Source of the DNA: Aspidapion aeneum
Lineage: Eukaryota; Arthropoda; Insecta; Coleoptera; Brentidae
Reading direction: 5' to 3'
DNA length: 64,000 bases
Assembly (NCBI GenBank): GCA_963576565.1
Contig: OY755042.1
Span: 101,984,185 to 102,048,184, forward strand
Within the stretch, counting starts at the first letter, position 1. Each line of letters starts with the position of its first letter. Below the pieces are notes generated by a model. That model did no database searches. It saw only the letters and a program-made list of their open reading frames with translations, and was not told where the DNA came from. The position numbers and the translations under genes are program-made. This document shows, one piece after another, positions 35,403 to 46,909 of this stretch.

Positions 35403-36534
35403 CAGGGTGTTCGACACATGAACCGTCAAAAATTTTTGAGATATTGTTGGGGTCATTTGCTACCTTTTCAAACTTGGAACTTGGGTCCTAAGAGTCACGG
35501 CTAAAGAGATATGAATTTTTTTATTTTTTTTCTCAAATTACCCAAAATCCCACCTTTAAACCCTCGTAAGCTTTTTATTAATGTCTGGAAAAGCACCATT
35601 TTTTTAAAATAATTCTGTAATCTTATGCTACTTCAACTAATTAATAGATTTGTTAAAATCTATGTACCAAAGGGACATACGAGGTTTTTTATTAAAGAAC
35701 ATTAGTGATTTTGTGAAAGAAAATCAATTTCAAAATTAAAAATTAAAAAAAGTATCGACACTTAAGAACTTCATTTTCTTTTAAAAACTTCTCTAGTTGA
35801 TTACCTTTCTAACGGTATGCTACACTTTGAATACTTTGATTAAAAAAAACAATTCTGCTTTAAAGTACGGATATTTCGGGAGACGGGCAATAATCGTTCG
35901 GAATTGATAAGAAAAACAATTTGATGTTTATGATCGTTTCGAACAAAATTTATAAATAAAGAACACAATACATTATAGTTCAAAGTTTAACTTTTGTTTA
36001 AGTAGGTAAACGATCATAAACATCAAATTGTTTTTCTTACCAATTCCGAACGAGTCTCGCCCTTCTGACGGAATATCCGTATTTTAAAGCAGAAATGTTT
36101 TTTTTTAATCAATGTGTAGCATACCGTTAGAAAGGTAATCAACTAAAGAAGTTTTTAAAAGAAAATGAAGTTCTCAATTGTCGATACTTTTTTGATTTTT
36201 AATTTTGAAATTGATTTTCTTTTACAAAATCACTAATGTTCTTCAATAAAAAACCTCGTATGTCCCTTTGGTACATCAATTTTAACAAATCTATTAATTA
36301 GTTAAAGAAGCATAAGATTACAGAATTATAAAAACAAAATGGTGCTTTTCCAGACATTAATAAAAAGCTTACGAGGGTTTAAAGGTCGGATTTTGGATAA
36401 TTTGAAAAAAAATTTTAAAAATTCATATCTCTTTAGCCGTGACTCTAAGCACCCAAGTTCCAAGGTTGAAAAGGTAGCAAATGACCCCAACAATATCCCA
36501 AAAAATTTTGACGGTTCATGTGCCGAACACCCTG
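35403..36534. mobile_element. 1.1-kb palindromic TA-flanked element
   Basis: Termini CAGGGTGTTCGACACATGAA and its near-perfect inverted complement; the arms (35403 to about 35950 and about 35998-36534) are inverted complements along essentially their whole length, leaving a spacer of only about 50 bp. TA lies on both sides. No coding capacity. Once transcribed, it would form a 540-bp stem. Confidence 0.92.
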
Positions 36535-36724
36535 TATTATTTCCCAATTTTCAAAGAATAAAACATAATTTTACAACACCGCAAAATGTCAATATGGCCT
36601 CCACCCACATAGCGTATGACAAAACACACGTATGCGCACTTAAAAATTCGCATCCGCGAATTTAAATTTGCCATTGTTTCCAAAGCCAGCTATGAGCGCT
36701 TCACTTTTCGATTCTTTGAACATA

Positions 36725-37517
36725 TCGCACACTCGCTGAAAAAGAGTCACAACTCAAAAATCGCCCTTATTGAGATAAACCTGCCGCCATCATCGAAATA
36801 ACTTGTACTTTCTTCCATAAAAGCGTCACATTTATGTTTCGACAATTCACCGCGAAATGACTCTTTTATTTTGTCCAGTTTAGCTGAGGATGCGTTCCTT
36901 TACAGTGTCACTTTTGACTTTATAACAGCGTGAAAGTGGAGTTTCATCCTGAAAAGAGTCACATTTCGAGTTGTGAAGGTTTTCGTGTGAACTATTGGTT
37001 AAATCTGACCCATATAACAAGTAAAATACTGTTATTTTTTGTGTTGTGACTGTTTTTTCGAATTGTTCAGTGTACTTAAAATTAAGGAGAATAAGAAAAA
37101 AATATTTTGAATTTATTAGAGAATAATCACATTCCCAGTTGTTATTCAGCATTTTATAACTCGTTGTAAAAATAAATACAAAGTTTCTTCTTTATTTGTT
37201 TTCTTTTTTTTTAATATTATTTATTATCCTGCGTGACATCCTGATTTACAACGTCATGATGCTTTGTTCTAAAAAAGTGTCACAATATCGGGTTTTTGTC
37301 TTTTTTTTAACTAAAAACGACAAAAATCATTTTTTCTGAGAAACGTACTGCACCAATTACATTGAGTTAATAGGTTCCTGTTGATATAAAATAACATGTT
37401 AACTCGTAATTTGTCATGTAAGTGAAAAATGAATCTCTCTAATGAACTAAATTCTTTAACAGCGATTTTCTCAAAACAATGTTTTTTGAGTTGTGACTAT
37501 TTTTAGCGGGGGTGCGA
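36725..37517. mobile_element. TA-flanked MITE, 40-bp inverted termini
   Basis: Left TCGCACACTCGCTGAAAAAG then AGTCACAACTCAAAAA; right is the inverted counterpart with a few changes (GTGCG at the edge). TA lies on both sides. GTCACA/TGTGAC motifs recur inside. No supported coding frame. Confidence 0.8.
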
Positions 37518-38346
37518 TATATTGACTTATACCAACAATTATTTAAAAAAATCTCCTATAACTACCGCACTGACTATATCCCATTCTCTTGACCGCGTGA
37601 GTGAATATTTTCTGGAATATTTACCCGTTCATTCCCGAAATCTAGGACAAACGAACGAAAAACGAACCGACTGACTTGGTCTAAATTAAGATCAGCAGAC
37701 CTTCAATATACTTAGGTGCTAAAAATTTGTAACTGTCTCCAGTAAAACGTTTTTATCCGTCCTTAGAAGTCACTAATTTTTCTGTGATGTGTTTTTTTAC
37801 CATTAATAGTTAAGTAATTACAAGAATATACTGCTGGTTAAGAAATTGGATCTCAAATAAAAAGGTTAGAACTGTTTGGCTTTCCTGGCTTTTTTCAGAA
37901 TTGTCTCTTTGTGTTGTTTGTTTCTTTGTTGCTTTGTTATTCCAAGAATGCTTGATTCCAGAGTCCAGACTAGAAAATTAACTGTTGATTGGATTTGAAA
38001 TGATAAGGTCAATAATGTTTTGCTTTATGGCTTTGTTTGTTTTTTATTGCTTGATTATTCCAAGTATTTTGGGATATAGATTGAAGTTTGGAGCTGAAAT
38101 ACAGTACATCTATAAAATATGGAGGAAGATACCTAATATTTAGCCTTAACCGATGTTCGATGTTCGAACAATTTTTTGATTTTTATAATTGAGTAGACAG
38201 GAATTAAAATAGACAGATATGGTTTTAAACTAAGCATGTTAGGAGGGGTAACGTGGTAATTCCCCCCGCTAGAAAAGAAAAATATTTTTTGCTAACAATT
38301 AAAGAAAAAACAGGAGACTTACCCCCATCCCTAGAAAACCTACAGA
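37518..38346. other. No gene recognised
   Basis: AT-rich, with a loosely repeated CTTTG...TTATTCCAAG motif at about 37900 and 38050. No coding evidence. Confidence 0.5.
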
Positions 38347-38995
38347 GGGCACTGACCTTATAAGACCTTATTAGGGTCAAGTCAGGACCTGATGAAGGTT
38401 TGGAGCCCTGGTCAAGTACCTTACTTTATCTAAGGAAAAAAAGCGCCTGAAGAATTGGATTATTTTTTGTAAAATAAACAATGCAGGAAAAATTTTTCGC
38501 CAGGCAAAAGTGGACTTTTATATAAAAGAGGGTCTAATTCGGAGCAGTTCGAGCCACACGTGTAATTACTTAAAACTGATGTTTGCAAAAAAAATAAAAT
38601 TCTGGCCCCTTTTTTATATGTTTGTTCATTAAAAGGAAAGACCTGTTTTTTAACTTCCTAGCAGGCGCAGCAATGGCTAGGAACCGTGTTACCGTGGGTA
38701 TTGTAATAATATGTATATGGAAATTTTACCTTACAAAGGGCACTGGCCTTATCAAGTTGTCATATTTGGGTCAGGTAACTTATTCTTATCCAAGAAAAAA
38801 TAAAAAGCGTCAAAAGAATTAAAGAGAAAGACAAATTTCCTTTAGGCAGAAGAGCCAACTCTTATATAAAATAAAGTCCGATTTGGAGCAGTTTCGGCCA
38901 CACGTGTGATAAATTATTTAAAACTGATGTTTGCAAAAAAAATTCTGGACCCTTTTCTCATTTGTTTGTTTATTAAAAGGAAAATCCTGCTTTTT
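38347..38995 (+). repeat. Direct duplication of a 280-bp unit
   Basis: 38347-38640 and 38741-38995 share AGGGCACTG.CCTTAT, GAGCAGTT, GCCACACGTGT and TTAAAACTGATGTTTGCAAA in the same order. Between them, at 38655-38683, lies the CTTCCTAGC...GGCTAGGAA hairpin also found at about 8450-8478 and 44005-44037. Confidence 0.75.
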
Positions 38996-39094
38996 AAATA
39001 AAAGAAATATGATTTAACATGCAATACGCGAGTACGTATTCCCGGTTTCTTTTTTCCCCAAAATTTAATAGCATTTATTCAAATAAGGGCTCTT

Positions 39095-40620
39095 TAAATG
39101 TAAATGTCCGGTCGCCATGCCGCGAAACGAGAGCATCCAGCAACGCTCACTTGCAGCTCCACTGCCCTTCCATTCTACTTTGCTTTTCCAAAATGAAAGT
39201 ATAAATACGAATGGGAAAAAACATGCTTGTTTTCGTATTCGTCTATTAGGTATTTAACAACAAAATTTCGGACTTCCATTGACTTTATTTATTTTAAACA
39301 CGTTTTGGTTAGTAAGTATGTCTAATCATTTTCAAGTGTAAAATAAATAATCCTGTCTACAGGCTAATACTCATACTACAGGGTGTGAATTCAGTTGTGA
39401 CAGCCTGCCCCCTTTTTTAGTCCTAAGACGTTTGTTTTCCACAAAGAGTGGTTTCCATATGTTTGGTAGGTCCGTGCTTGGTTGGCTAAAAACATTTTTC
39501 TGCTAGATTATAAATGCAACTTCAATAAAGAACCGCTAAACCGGATTTTTTTATACCTCCTAGGGTACTTTTTTTGATGTTTCGTTACTTCTTAATATGA
39601 TTTACTACTCTCACACGGAATTCGCTAAATGCATTCCTTATTATTTAAGGGATTTCTGGTTTTGTTTTACTTATAAAACTTCTTATCGTATTTGCAGATA
39701 TAAATACTGTTTGGCTATTCATCTACTGTGTTCTAAAACCCCTTAAATATATGGAATGTTAATAACACCCAACGGATTATTATATTGAGAATTTGCCACG
39801 TTTGGTCAATCGCTGATCTGAGCCAAAATCTAGGGAGGGGTAACGGTCGACGGAAATACTATTCTAGGGGGAGTAATTATGCACTTAGCACAATATTTAT
39901 TAACTAAAAGTCCATATTTTTTTTTTAGAGGCGAGGGGGGGGGGGGAATTACCACATTACCCCCCTCAAATCGGCGCTTGCGTTTGTTCTGTTTTTAATT
40001 TTAGAGATCGTTGAGTTTATTAATTTATCGTTTGTCGGAATAACCATTCTGTTGCAAGTCCTTTTTAAGATTGTAGATATCTGTTATTAATTCTTCATTA
40101 TTCCTACAAATACTTACGACTCTTATACACAAACTTCTTATAACTCCTTGTTTCATAGCAACACATTAATTAGACTTAAAATTTGGGTACTGTCCCGTGT
40201 GTGTAGGTTTCCTATATTTAAATGTAAATGTAAATGTCCGGTCGCCACGGCGCGAACCGAGAGCATCCAGCCACGCTCACTTGCAGCTCCACTGCCCTTC
40301 CATTCTACTTTGGTTTTCCATAATCAAAGTATAAATACAAATAGGAAAAACCTGCTTTTTTTCGTATTCATCTATTAGGAACTTTCGGACTGCCATTGTC
40401 TTTATTTCCTTTAAACACGACGTTAGTTGATTAGTAAGTATCTCTACTAGTTTTCAAGTGTAAACCTAACAATCCTCTACAGGCTAATACTTATACTACT
40501 TGGTGTGAAGTCAGGTGTGATGACATGTCCCCTTTTTTAATACTAAGACGCGTGTTTTCCATAAGGAGTGATTTCAATATGTTTGGTATGTCCGTGGTTG
40601 GTTGACTGAAAACTGAAAAA
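39095..40620 (-). mobile_element. Penelope-like remnant between direct repeats
   Basis: Two direct repeats of about 400 bp, 39095-39490 and 40200-40620, share AATGTCCGGTCGCCA, GAGAGCATCCAGC, TTGCAGCTCCACTGCCCTTC, a TATAAATA string, and the GAAAC-type stem-loop tail (minus strand). Between them, about 39540-39740, is a decayed minus-strand match to the GIY-YIG remnant at 12481-12720. Known: Penelope-like elements are often flanked by LTR-like repeats. No reverse transcriptase is left. Confidence 0.6.
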
Positions 40621-40912
40621 ATTTCACTTGTTGTTTATGGTTTTATGTCCTTGCATTATTTGCAATTTGGTATTTGAAAATTATATTGGTAATCGCCCAT
40701 TGCGATCAGAAATTTTAACACACGGAAAAGGTGATCTCATGTTTTCAGACGTTGATCCTTTACGTCTAATTTGAGTTTTCATACCTTTGACAGTGGGAAA
40801 GAAGAATTATAGAAATCAGTGGTCGAGTTAATACTCTGCGAGTTTCTCGTTCTTGTATTGAGACCCTACACACATGCATAGATAGAAGTTTTCCGAAAAT
40901 TTATATATATTT

Positions 40913-41687
40913 TCTTTGGTGGCTCAATGAAAGACAGTGGCGGTGCGTGGTAAAAAGCTTTCGTGGTGCACACCAAAAAAAAAAAAAATTGTGGCACAGG
41001 CATAAATTTTGTTTGAGTGTCACGAACTTTTTGGGCCATCGAGTGGGTCGTCATATCATATAATTTAGAGCAAATAATTAAAAAATTAGATATTTAATTA
41101 GATATTAGTTACCTACCTATTATTATTGTAATTATAAATAAATAATAAATGTATCATACCTAGTTAACATATATTTTCTCTTCTAATGGCAAAGATGAAA
41201 ATTTAATTGCCTTTAAATATTGCACGCTAATGCTATCTAATCCGCCATTGTCGTAAATACCAAATCGTCGAAATCAAAACAAACCACCAGCGCCCGACCG
41301 ATAATAGGAAGTTGTCTAAGCGCGCACTACTGAAAAGGGACATGTCGTCCTCTCTTTCTATATTTCGTAATTAGCATGCGACATAACATCCACGGTGCAT
41401 AGAATTTGGTTCCAGTAAATTACCGTAAAGAATTAGATTTGAGGTCGGTTTGAACACGAATACAAACACATACATACTGGGTATTAATTTCTAGATAATA
41501 TTCCAGTCTTTAGTGAATTCCTTTTGGGGTAATTATTAACTAAATTAAGGAATATTCAAAGTTTAATATTTTTTTAAGTATAATTTGGAAGTGCACGTGC
41601 ACATGTGCACTTATGGAGAAACCGCCACTAATGAAAGAGCGTTTGCGTACAGAGCAATAGATTCCGGGTTCGAGATCCCGCAAAAGA
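40913..41687 (+). pseudogene. tRNA-like sequence split by hAT-like insertion
   Basis: Without the insertion and one copy of its 8-bp duplication, the flanks (40913-40934 and 41639-41687) join to a 71-base cloverleaf-like sequence. Six of seven acceptor pairs form, the D stem is GCTC/GAGC, the anticodon stem has four of five pairs, and the B-box GGTTCGAGATCCC lies in a T arm with one mismatch and one wobble. Immediately downstream is a T6 run (41691-41696), the pol III terminator type. The D loop AATGAAA lacks the usual GG, so this is a tRNA pseudogene or SINE head rather than a certain tRNA gene. Isotype not assigned. Confidence 0.6.
40935..41630. mobile_element. hAT-like element CAGTGGCGGTGCGTGG, short copy
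   Basis: Starts CAGTGGCGGTGCGTGG, ends GAGAAACCGCCACTA, flanked by an exact 8-bp duplication ATGAAAGA (40927-40934 and 41631-41638). Same family as 33854-35094 but 696 bp. No transposase. Confidence 0.92.
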
Positions 41688-41696
41688 CAACTTTTT

Positions 41697-42094
41697 TCTG
41701 ATTTTTCTTTCTTTAATTTCACTTGTTGTTTATGAAGCTATACTGTTTCAAGCAAAACCCCAGTATATACTATACGCAACAACCCTTTGTGTTGCCGGTT
41801 TGCGAATATGGACTGTAATTTAAGGTTATGTCTCTTGTGGTCAAAATTATTAATGCTTCATGGCAAAAGTTTAATGTGAAAATTATGCTGTTCTGAAGGA
41901 TTTTTCCCACAATGGTTATGTACATTTTTATCTCGTTTTTTTTTAAACAAGGGATTTAAGTTGGATTATAAAATATAAAACTGGTTCATAAAAAAACTTT
42001 TTTAATATAAAAATACAAAATTTACAAACATTTTAAAATTTTCATAGGACATCGACTATGCCCTACTATCGTGTAAGCCAAAGACACAAATGTT
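41697..42094. other. No gene recognised
   Basis: AT-rich, nothing supported. Confidence 0.5.
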
Positions 42095-42650
42095 ATCAGC
42101 CTTCCAAAGCTCAGCCCTCTAGCGTTTCGGGAAGAGGGCAGTGTTACTTTTACATAAGTTTACATTTATAGGGAAAAGAAGTAAAATAAAATTTTGGTTT
42201 TTAAAAAAAAAATTCTATTTTTTATCATGTTTTCTATCTTCCAAAGCGCAGCTCTCTAGCGTTTCTGAAAGTGGGCAATCTTGATTTTATAGAGGAGGGA
42301 ACTAAATTAAAATTTTGAGTTTTTTTATTTCTTTTTTCTATAGTTTTATCATAGTTCCTATCGGCCTTCCAAAGCTTAGCCCTCTAACGTTCCTGGAAGT
42401 GGTCAATGTTACTTTTACATAACTTTACATTAATAGGGAAGCGAAGTAAATTAAAATTTTCGGGTTATTAATTTTTTTTCTATAGTTTTATCATGATTCC
42501 TATCAGTCTGGCAATGCTCAGCACTCTAGCATTTCTAGAAGTGGGCAATGTTACTTTTACATAACTTTACATATATAGAGGAGGGGAGTAAATTAGAACT
42601 TTGGGGTTTTTTGATTCTTTCCAAGGGTTTGGTCATAATTTCTATCAGTC
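42095..42650. repeat. Satellite-like array, about 125-140-bp unit
   Basis: Four to five degenerate units, each with CTTCCAAAGC.CAGC, CTCTAGCGTTT or a variant, GGAAGTGG.CAATGTTAC and ACATAACTTTACAT, then an A/T-rich spacer ending TTTATCAT. The last unit decays near 42650. Confidence 0.8.
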
Positions 42651-43171
42651 GAACCGAATTTCAGCTTTGAATGAAGCATGTCTGGAAGTACAGTGGAATT
42701 TTGATGATCTATACATGATTGAGCGAGTGGTAATTTTGACGATTTTTGAAATTTCGTAACTACTTTACTACTTTATGGCAGTTCACGGAACTTGGAGGGG
42801 TTGTTAACTCTATGAAGATCTACGACTGTGCAAAGTTTGAGTTTCGTAACTCATTCCAGAAGTAGAGTTTTAGATAAGTCAAATATGGGCTGAAATGTTT
42901 CAAGAAAAGATGGTACAGCAGTTGCGCGAACTTGGCGGGGCACTGCCGTGCCTTCAGATTCAAAGAGAATCGGCATGCAAAAAAGTTTTTTTCTAGAAAA
43001 AATAAGCCAATAGATATCATTTTCTTGCAACGAACCAATCGTATTTTATAACGAAATATAGTTTCCAAGACAAAAAATATTTTCTGTTGAAGCGAATCTT
43101 TGCTTTTGTGCATAGAAAGCAGTTTTTGTTTTTAACCGATTTTGAGTGTGCTTTGATTTGATATAAAAAAC
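42651..43171. other. No gene recognised
   Basis: No supported frame; the minus-strand frames at 42820-43223 show no family motif and overlap the start of the interspersed repeat at 43172. Confidence 0.5.
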
Positions 43172-44037
43172 AAATGAATTCATGACGGATCTGATACCTT
43201 AGTAGCCTATTGGCACACTCCAAGTAAGCTCTACGGTATATCAGCCTTGAAAACAGTTTTTTCTAAACATCTCACAAACAAAAGCTCCTTCGAAGTTTTT
43301 GGTTAAAACATAAATTACTGAATTTTTAAAAATTTTTAACTGTCAAAAAATTATCATTAGCATTTATGGATTTTGACAAACATCTAATCAGCTCGTTACA
43401 GTGTCAAACATTACACGTTAAAAAATTTTGTCTACAATGAAAACACGTTCTTTGCTTGAATAAATTGTTTTACCTTAAAACAATTTGTTTTGAATTAAAA
43501 TATTTCTTTTTAGTTGAACGTCGTTTAATCTTGAAATGAGACTTTATTTTTTTTCTTTGATTGTTTTGTTTCAGTATACTACATTTTGCAACACAGCAAA
43601 TTGTCTTCATATAAGTAATATTTTGCTTCCAGAGAAAACGGTGCGTTAGAATAATTCAGTTCCAATTTATATTAAAACAATTTCTGTTTTACATTAAAAT
43701 AAAGAGGCAAGACATTTTTTGTGCAATATCAAGAAACTATTCTCTTGGTGAATAGGAAAGCACAACTTATTTTACTTCAAAGCAATTTGCTTTGATCTAA
43801 GACAATTTTTTTTACCGTGTATTTTTGGAAAGAAGCTCATGAAAAGCGGTTCAGCGGTTTAGGAGCTATCGTATTACGGGCAGCCATGCACACACACATA
43901 CGGACAGACGTCACGACGACATTCCTAAGATAGATGAAAATACACCCAAACAACACATTTTGCGCGTTATCTAAACAACAAATTTTCGTCGAAAACAGGA
44001 CCTTCTCTAGCCATAGCTGCGCTGGCTAGGAAGGTAA
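43172..44037 (+). repeat. Hairpin-ended interspersed repeat, second copy
   Basis: Matches 6504-6558 plus 8067-8478 and holds the uninterrupted target CACTCCAAGTAAGCTC used by the hAT-like element at 6559. It ends with the hairpin CTAGCCATAGCTGCGCTGGCTAG at about 44010-44032. It carries its own insertion at 43414-43819. Confidence 0.75.
43414..43819. mobile_element. TA-flanked MITE in the hairpin-ended repeat
   Basis: Left CACGTTAAAAAATTTTGTCT, right AGACAATTTTTTTTACCGTG, inverted with small indels; TA on both sides. Internal copies of AAAACAATTTGTTTTGA form short palindromes. The matching segment of the other repeat copy lacks it. Confidence 0.75.
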
Positions 44038-44596
44038 AAAATCTGTATGGAATCTTCAATAGAAAGTCGGAAAAAATAAAAAGTTATAAACAGTTTCTAT
44101 AAATATCGCTGACTGAATATTGTATCTTTTAGTTTGTAAACTACTTAAAAATATTTACTATTTAATTCAAAAACTGTTGGCAAACTCAAAAATCTAGAAA
44201 TCATTGACGCAAACATTAGTAAGGTCACCAAAAATAAAATTTTTCTCATACCTACATCCGAGTGGGAAACGAAAGTAATAAAATTTTTAACATTGCGAAA
44301 ACGTGGGAATAAACACAATCGTGCCCAAAATAACTTTATATATTTTCGTCAGCTATTTGAAATTGTTGTTCAAGGTATTCTTAATAATTTTTTATCATAC
44401 TAATAACAAAGTTCGCTTTACCTAAAAATAAAACCTGATATTAGGGAACTTGTTCCATTTTTCACATTATTCTTTATTTAAGGCCTGCGCAGTTACCTAG
44501 GTTGAACTTTATCCCTTATAAAAGGCTAATGTTTGACCTTACTTATGGCCGAACAACGCAGACTCAAATTCTTTTATTTAGAGACAGTGTTGCCGC
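44038..44596. other. No gene recognised
   Basis: AT-rich. The right edge (44585-44596) reads CAGTGTTGCCGC, itself resembling a hAT terminus, and forms one side of the target of the element at 44597. Confidence 0.5.
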
Positions 44597-45374
44597 TGTG
44601 ATGTAAATGGAAATTTTTCCGTTGAAAATATTTCCATCGAAATGAAAATATTGGAATTTTCCGAAGAGGTCTCCGAAATATTGGAAATATTGGAAATATT
44701 TAAAAAAATATTATCTTTCATATTTTGTAACCTTAGGAAGCGTTCATAAATTACGCAACGCAAACATTCAGAATTTTTGACCGCCACCCCTCTCTTAACG
44801 CATTTTCAAAAAATAACATTGACCCACATTGCACAAATCAAAACAACGTTAAAAACACACACTTTTCTAAATTTAATAGGTCGCTTTTAGACGTTATTTT
44901 TAAAATCACACCGAAATTTGTGCTGTGAGTAGTGTAACGCCAGGCCAAGCATTACGTTATTTATTTTAATTTAAGGATAGGCCCTTATAAGCATTAAACT
45001 TACTATAGAACAATTTTTATTTCCGATACTATTGAAAATTTTGAGGAAGTGGACTGGCAAGACGATGTTATTGAGTGTGATGCTGATGACAGCGATGAAG
45101 ATATGCCTCTTGCTCGACCAGTGAATAGTGTAGTGTGTCAAGAATGAGATTTTTGTTGCACAAATTTGATCTTATTTCTGTATATTTATTTGAAGAATAA
45201 CTTTGGATATGTGTTCATGTATAAGCCTTCTGCGTTTTCCGGTGTTTTGTTATGATTTTATAAATAAATATTTCCTTTTTTCTTATTTTTTTAATAATTC
45301 ATATTCATTTCCAATATTTCGATATATTTCCAATATTTCAGGAAATATTTCTGAAAATATATTTCTGAACACTA
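44597..45374 (+). mobile_element. hAT-like deletion derivative, 778 bp
   Basis: Flanked by an exact 8-bp duplication GTTGCCGC (44589-44596 and 45375-45382). The ends are short and imperfect (TGTGATG on the left, inverted TAGTGTTCAG on the right), but AATATTGGAAATATT-type subterminal repeats face each other across the element. It holds an acidic C-terminal-like coding stretch at 45031-45147. Class rests mainly on the 8-bp duplication. Confidence 0.6.
45031..45147 (+). pseudogene. Acidic coding relic ending in stop
   Basis: Thirty-nine codons in one frame end at TGA, with the pattern FEEVDWQDD, DADDSDEDMPLARP, NSVVCQE. The acidic D/E cluster next to a MPLA-type string resembles acidic tails or heads of transposases, but I cannot assign a family. 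No start codon in frame nearby; it may be a terminal exon kept after internal deletion. Confidence 0.35.
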
Positions 45375-45730
45375 GTTGCCGCGCATACGCAGCCAACGAT
45401 AAAGACCGGCCATGGCGCGTTATAAGCAAGTCGGCGGTCACGTGATCTTAGGAGTCCCAGGATTCTTATTGTATTGCTTAATATATTATATGTTTTTACA
45501 CAATTTAAATAAATTAACAAAAATGTTTGTTCTTTTATAGGCAAAAATTGAAAAAAATATTTTGCTGATGTATGTGTTTATTATGGATAAAAGAACTGAA
45601 TCTATAAAATAAAAAATTATACAAAATTTGCACTCTAATATCTTCAGGTACATATATTAGGTACATAATATCGTTAGTAAATTCAAATCTATACAAGTCT
45701 TTCAAAATTGGACATATCAAACCTAAGCTT

Positions 45731-46231
45731 TTAGTTTTTTAATTTTTCTTTGACTGTCATCATCTTTGAGTTCTTATTCAAAGATTTATTAGCAGACACT
45801 AAATCATTGTGCTTTTTAATAAAATTATTTAAAAAAACTTTACATGACCTTAAACTAATTTTTTCAAGCTTTGACAATAGTTTTTCTCCACAAAAACACT
45901 CGCTAGAGTTATCTGACGAAAAATTTTCAATATAAAACATTTCACAATAATTTATTAAAAAGAAACAAGTGATTTTGTGAATAAGTGTCAATGAACTGAA
46001 TGTAGTGGTCATCAAAAATGTTTGTAAGTAAGTAACTACCAACTCATGTTCTTTTAAAAGCTGTATCTTACTTTTTAAATATTTCACACTACCAGAGAGA
46101 TTACTATCTGTTAACAATATTTTACAAATCAGTTTTTTAATATTGCGAGGGTGTGGAAGACATATTACCTTAGAATTGTAAATTGACGTGTATGCACTGG
46201 ATAACTGGATAAACAAAGATGAAGCCAACAT
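45731..46231 (-). pseudogene. P-element/THAP9-like transposase remnant
   Basis: A 166-codon minus-strand frame. The early part holds SSAYTSIYNSKVICLPHPRN, resembling the S-x-x-A/S-Y-x-x-L...LPLPHPSTLRK segment of P-element/THAP9-type transposases, followed by a K.KIQLLKEHELVVTYL stretch where the RNase H-like core starts in that family. The downstream part is lysine/serine rich with no clear catalytic residues, so the catalytic core is absent or rearranged. A plausible preceding exon lies at 46269-46417. Confidence 0.45.
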
Positions 46232-46268
46232 TAAAGTTTATCCACCATATCTTCGATTCTTAGGTTAC

Positions 46269-46417
46269 CTTTTCAAGAGACCTAATTGTTCAATAAGAAA
46301 TGACAACTGAACACATTTTTCACTATCACTATCGAAAATGTCACTAAGGATGTCTATTACTTGATCAATCTTATCCAAGATCTTATCTTTTACCACTTCT
46401 TTCCCGTTTGCAACATA
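46269..46417 (-). pseudogene. Coding-like exon upstream of P-like remnant
   Basis: The minus-strand frame is open over 49 codons (VVKDKILDKIDQVIDILSDI, then DSDSEKCVQLSFLIEQLGLL) and runs into a GTAACC donor at 46268. The heptad-like I/L spacing suggests a coiled coil, as is found between the THAP domain and the core in P-type transposases. No start codon; a stop bounds it upstream. Confidence 0.35.
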
Positions 46418-46533
46418 TTAGGTTTCAGTTTTATAGTTGGACCGACAAGGAACAACACTAATTACACGTTCGCGGCATTGTTTATCTTATAGGTATTTTC
46501 TTTATAATTTACTCATTAGCCAATAATTATTTT

Positions 46534-46570
46534 AACGCAGCCCACTACAGTCTTTCTCGTGGGCTGCGTT
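46534..46570. repeat. Perfect 12-bp inverted repeat
   Basis: AACGCAGCCCAC and GTGGGCTGCGTT around a 13-base loop containing AGTCTTTCTC. A half copy (CTTTCTCGTGGGCTGCG) recurs at about 46743-46760, so this is a dispersed motif rather than a terminator. Confidence 0.6.
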
Positions 46571-46909
46571 ATTTTATTAACTTTAATAAAATTCACATAA
46601 AATTCGTGCCCGAATTAAAAAAAAATCGACGTAAACAAACATACCAAAACTGAACACACACATGTTTTATAATGACAGCGGGCCGTGAGGCGTTTTTTTG
46701 TGAGCCTCCTACGGTCACGTGATATTTCCGCGCCCGGGCCTGTCTTTCTCGTGGGCTGCGCGCGCATATAACGTTTTATGACAAAATGCCATCTAAATAA
46801 AATATATTTGATACCAGACAATTATTTCAAGAGCTACCAATGCAGGGTAATCCGCAGATTTAATTTTATGCCAATTATTGAAAATGATTTTTTATATAAA
46901 CTGGTAGAT

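Noticed and set aside
40913..41687. Intact functional tRNA gene
   Set aside because: It is interrupted by a 696-bp element and its D loop lacks the conserved GG, so it is called a tRNA-like pseudogene or SINE head instead.
46534..46570. Perfect hairpin read as a transcription terminator
   Set aside because: No adjacent gene or T-run, and a half copy recurs 200 bp away, so it is a dispersed repeat motif.
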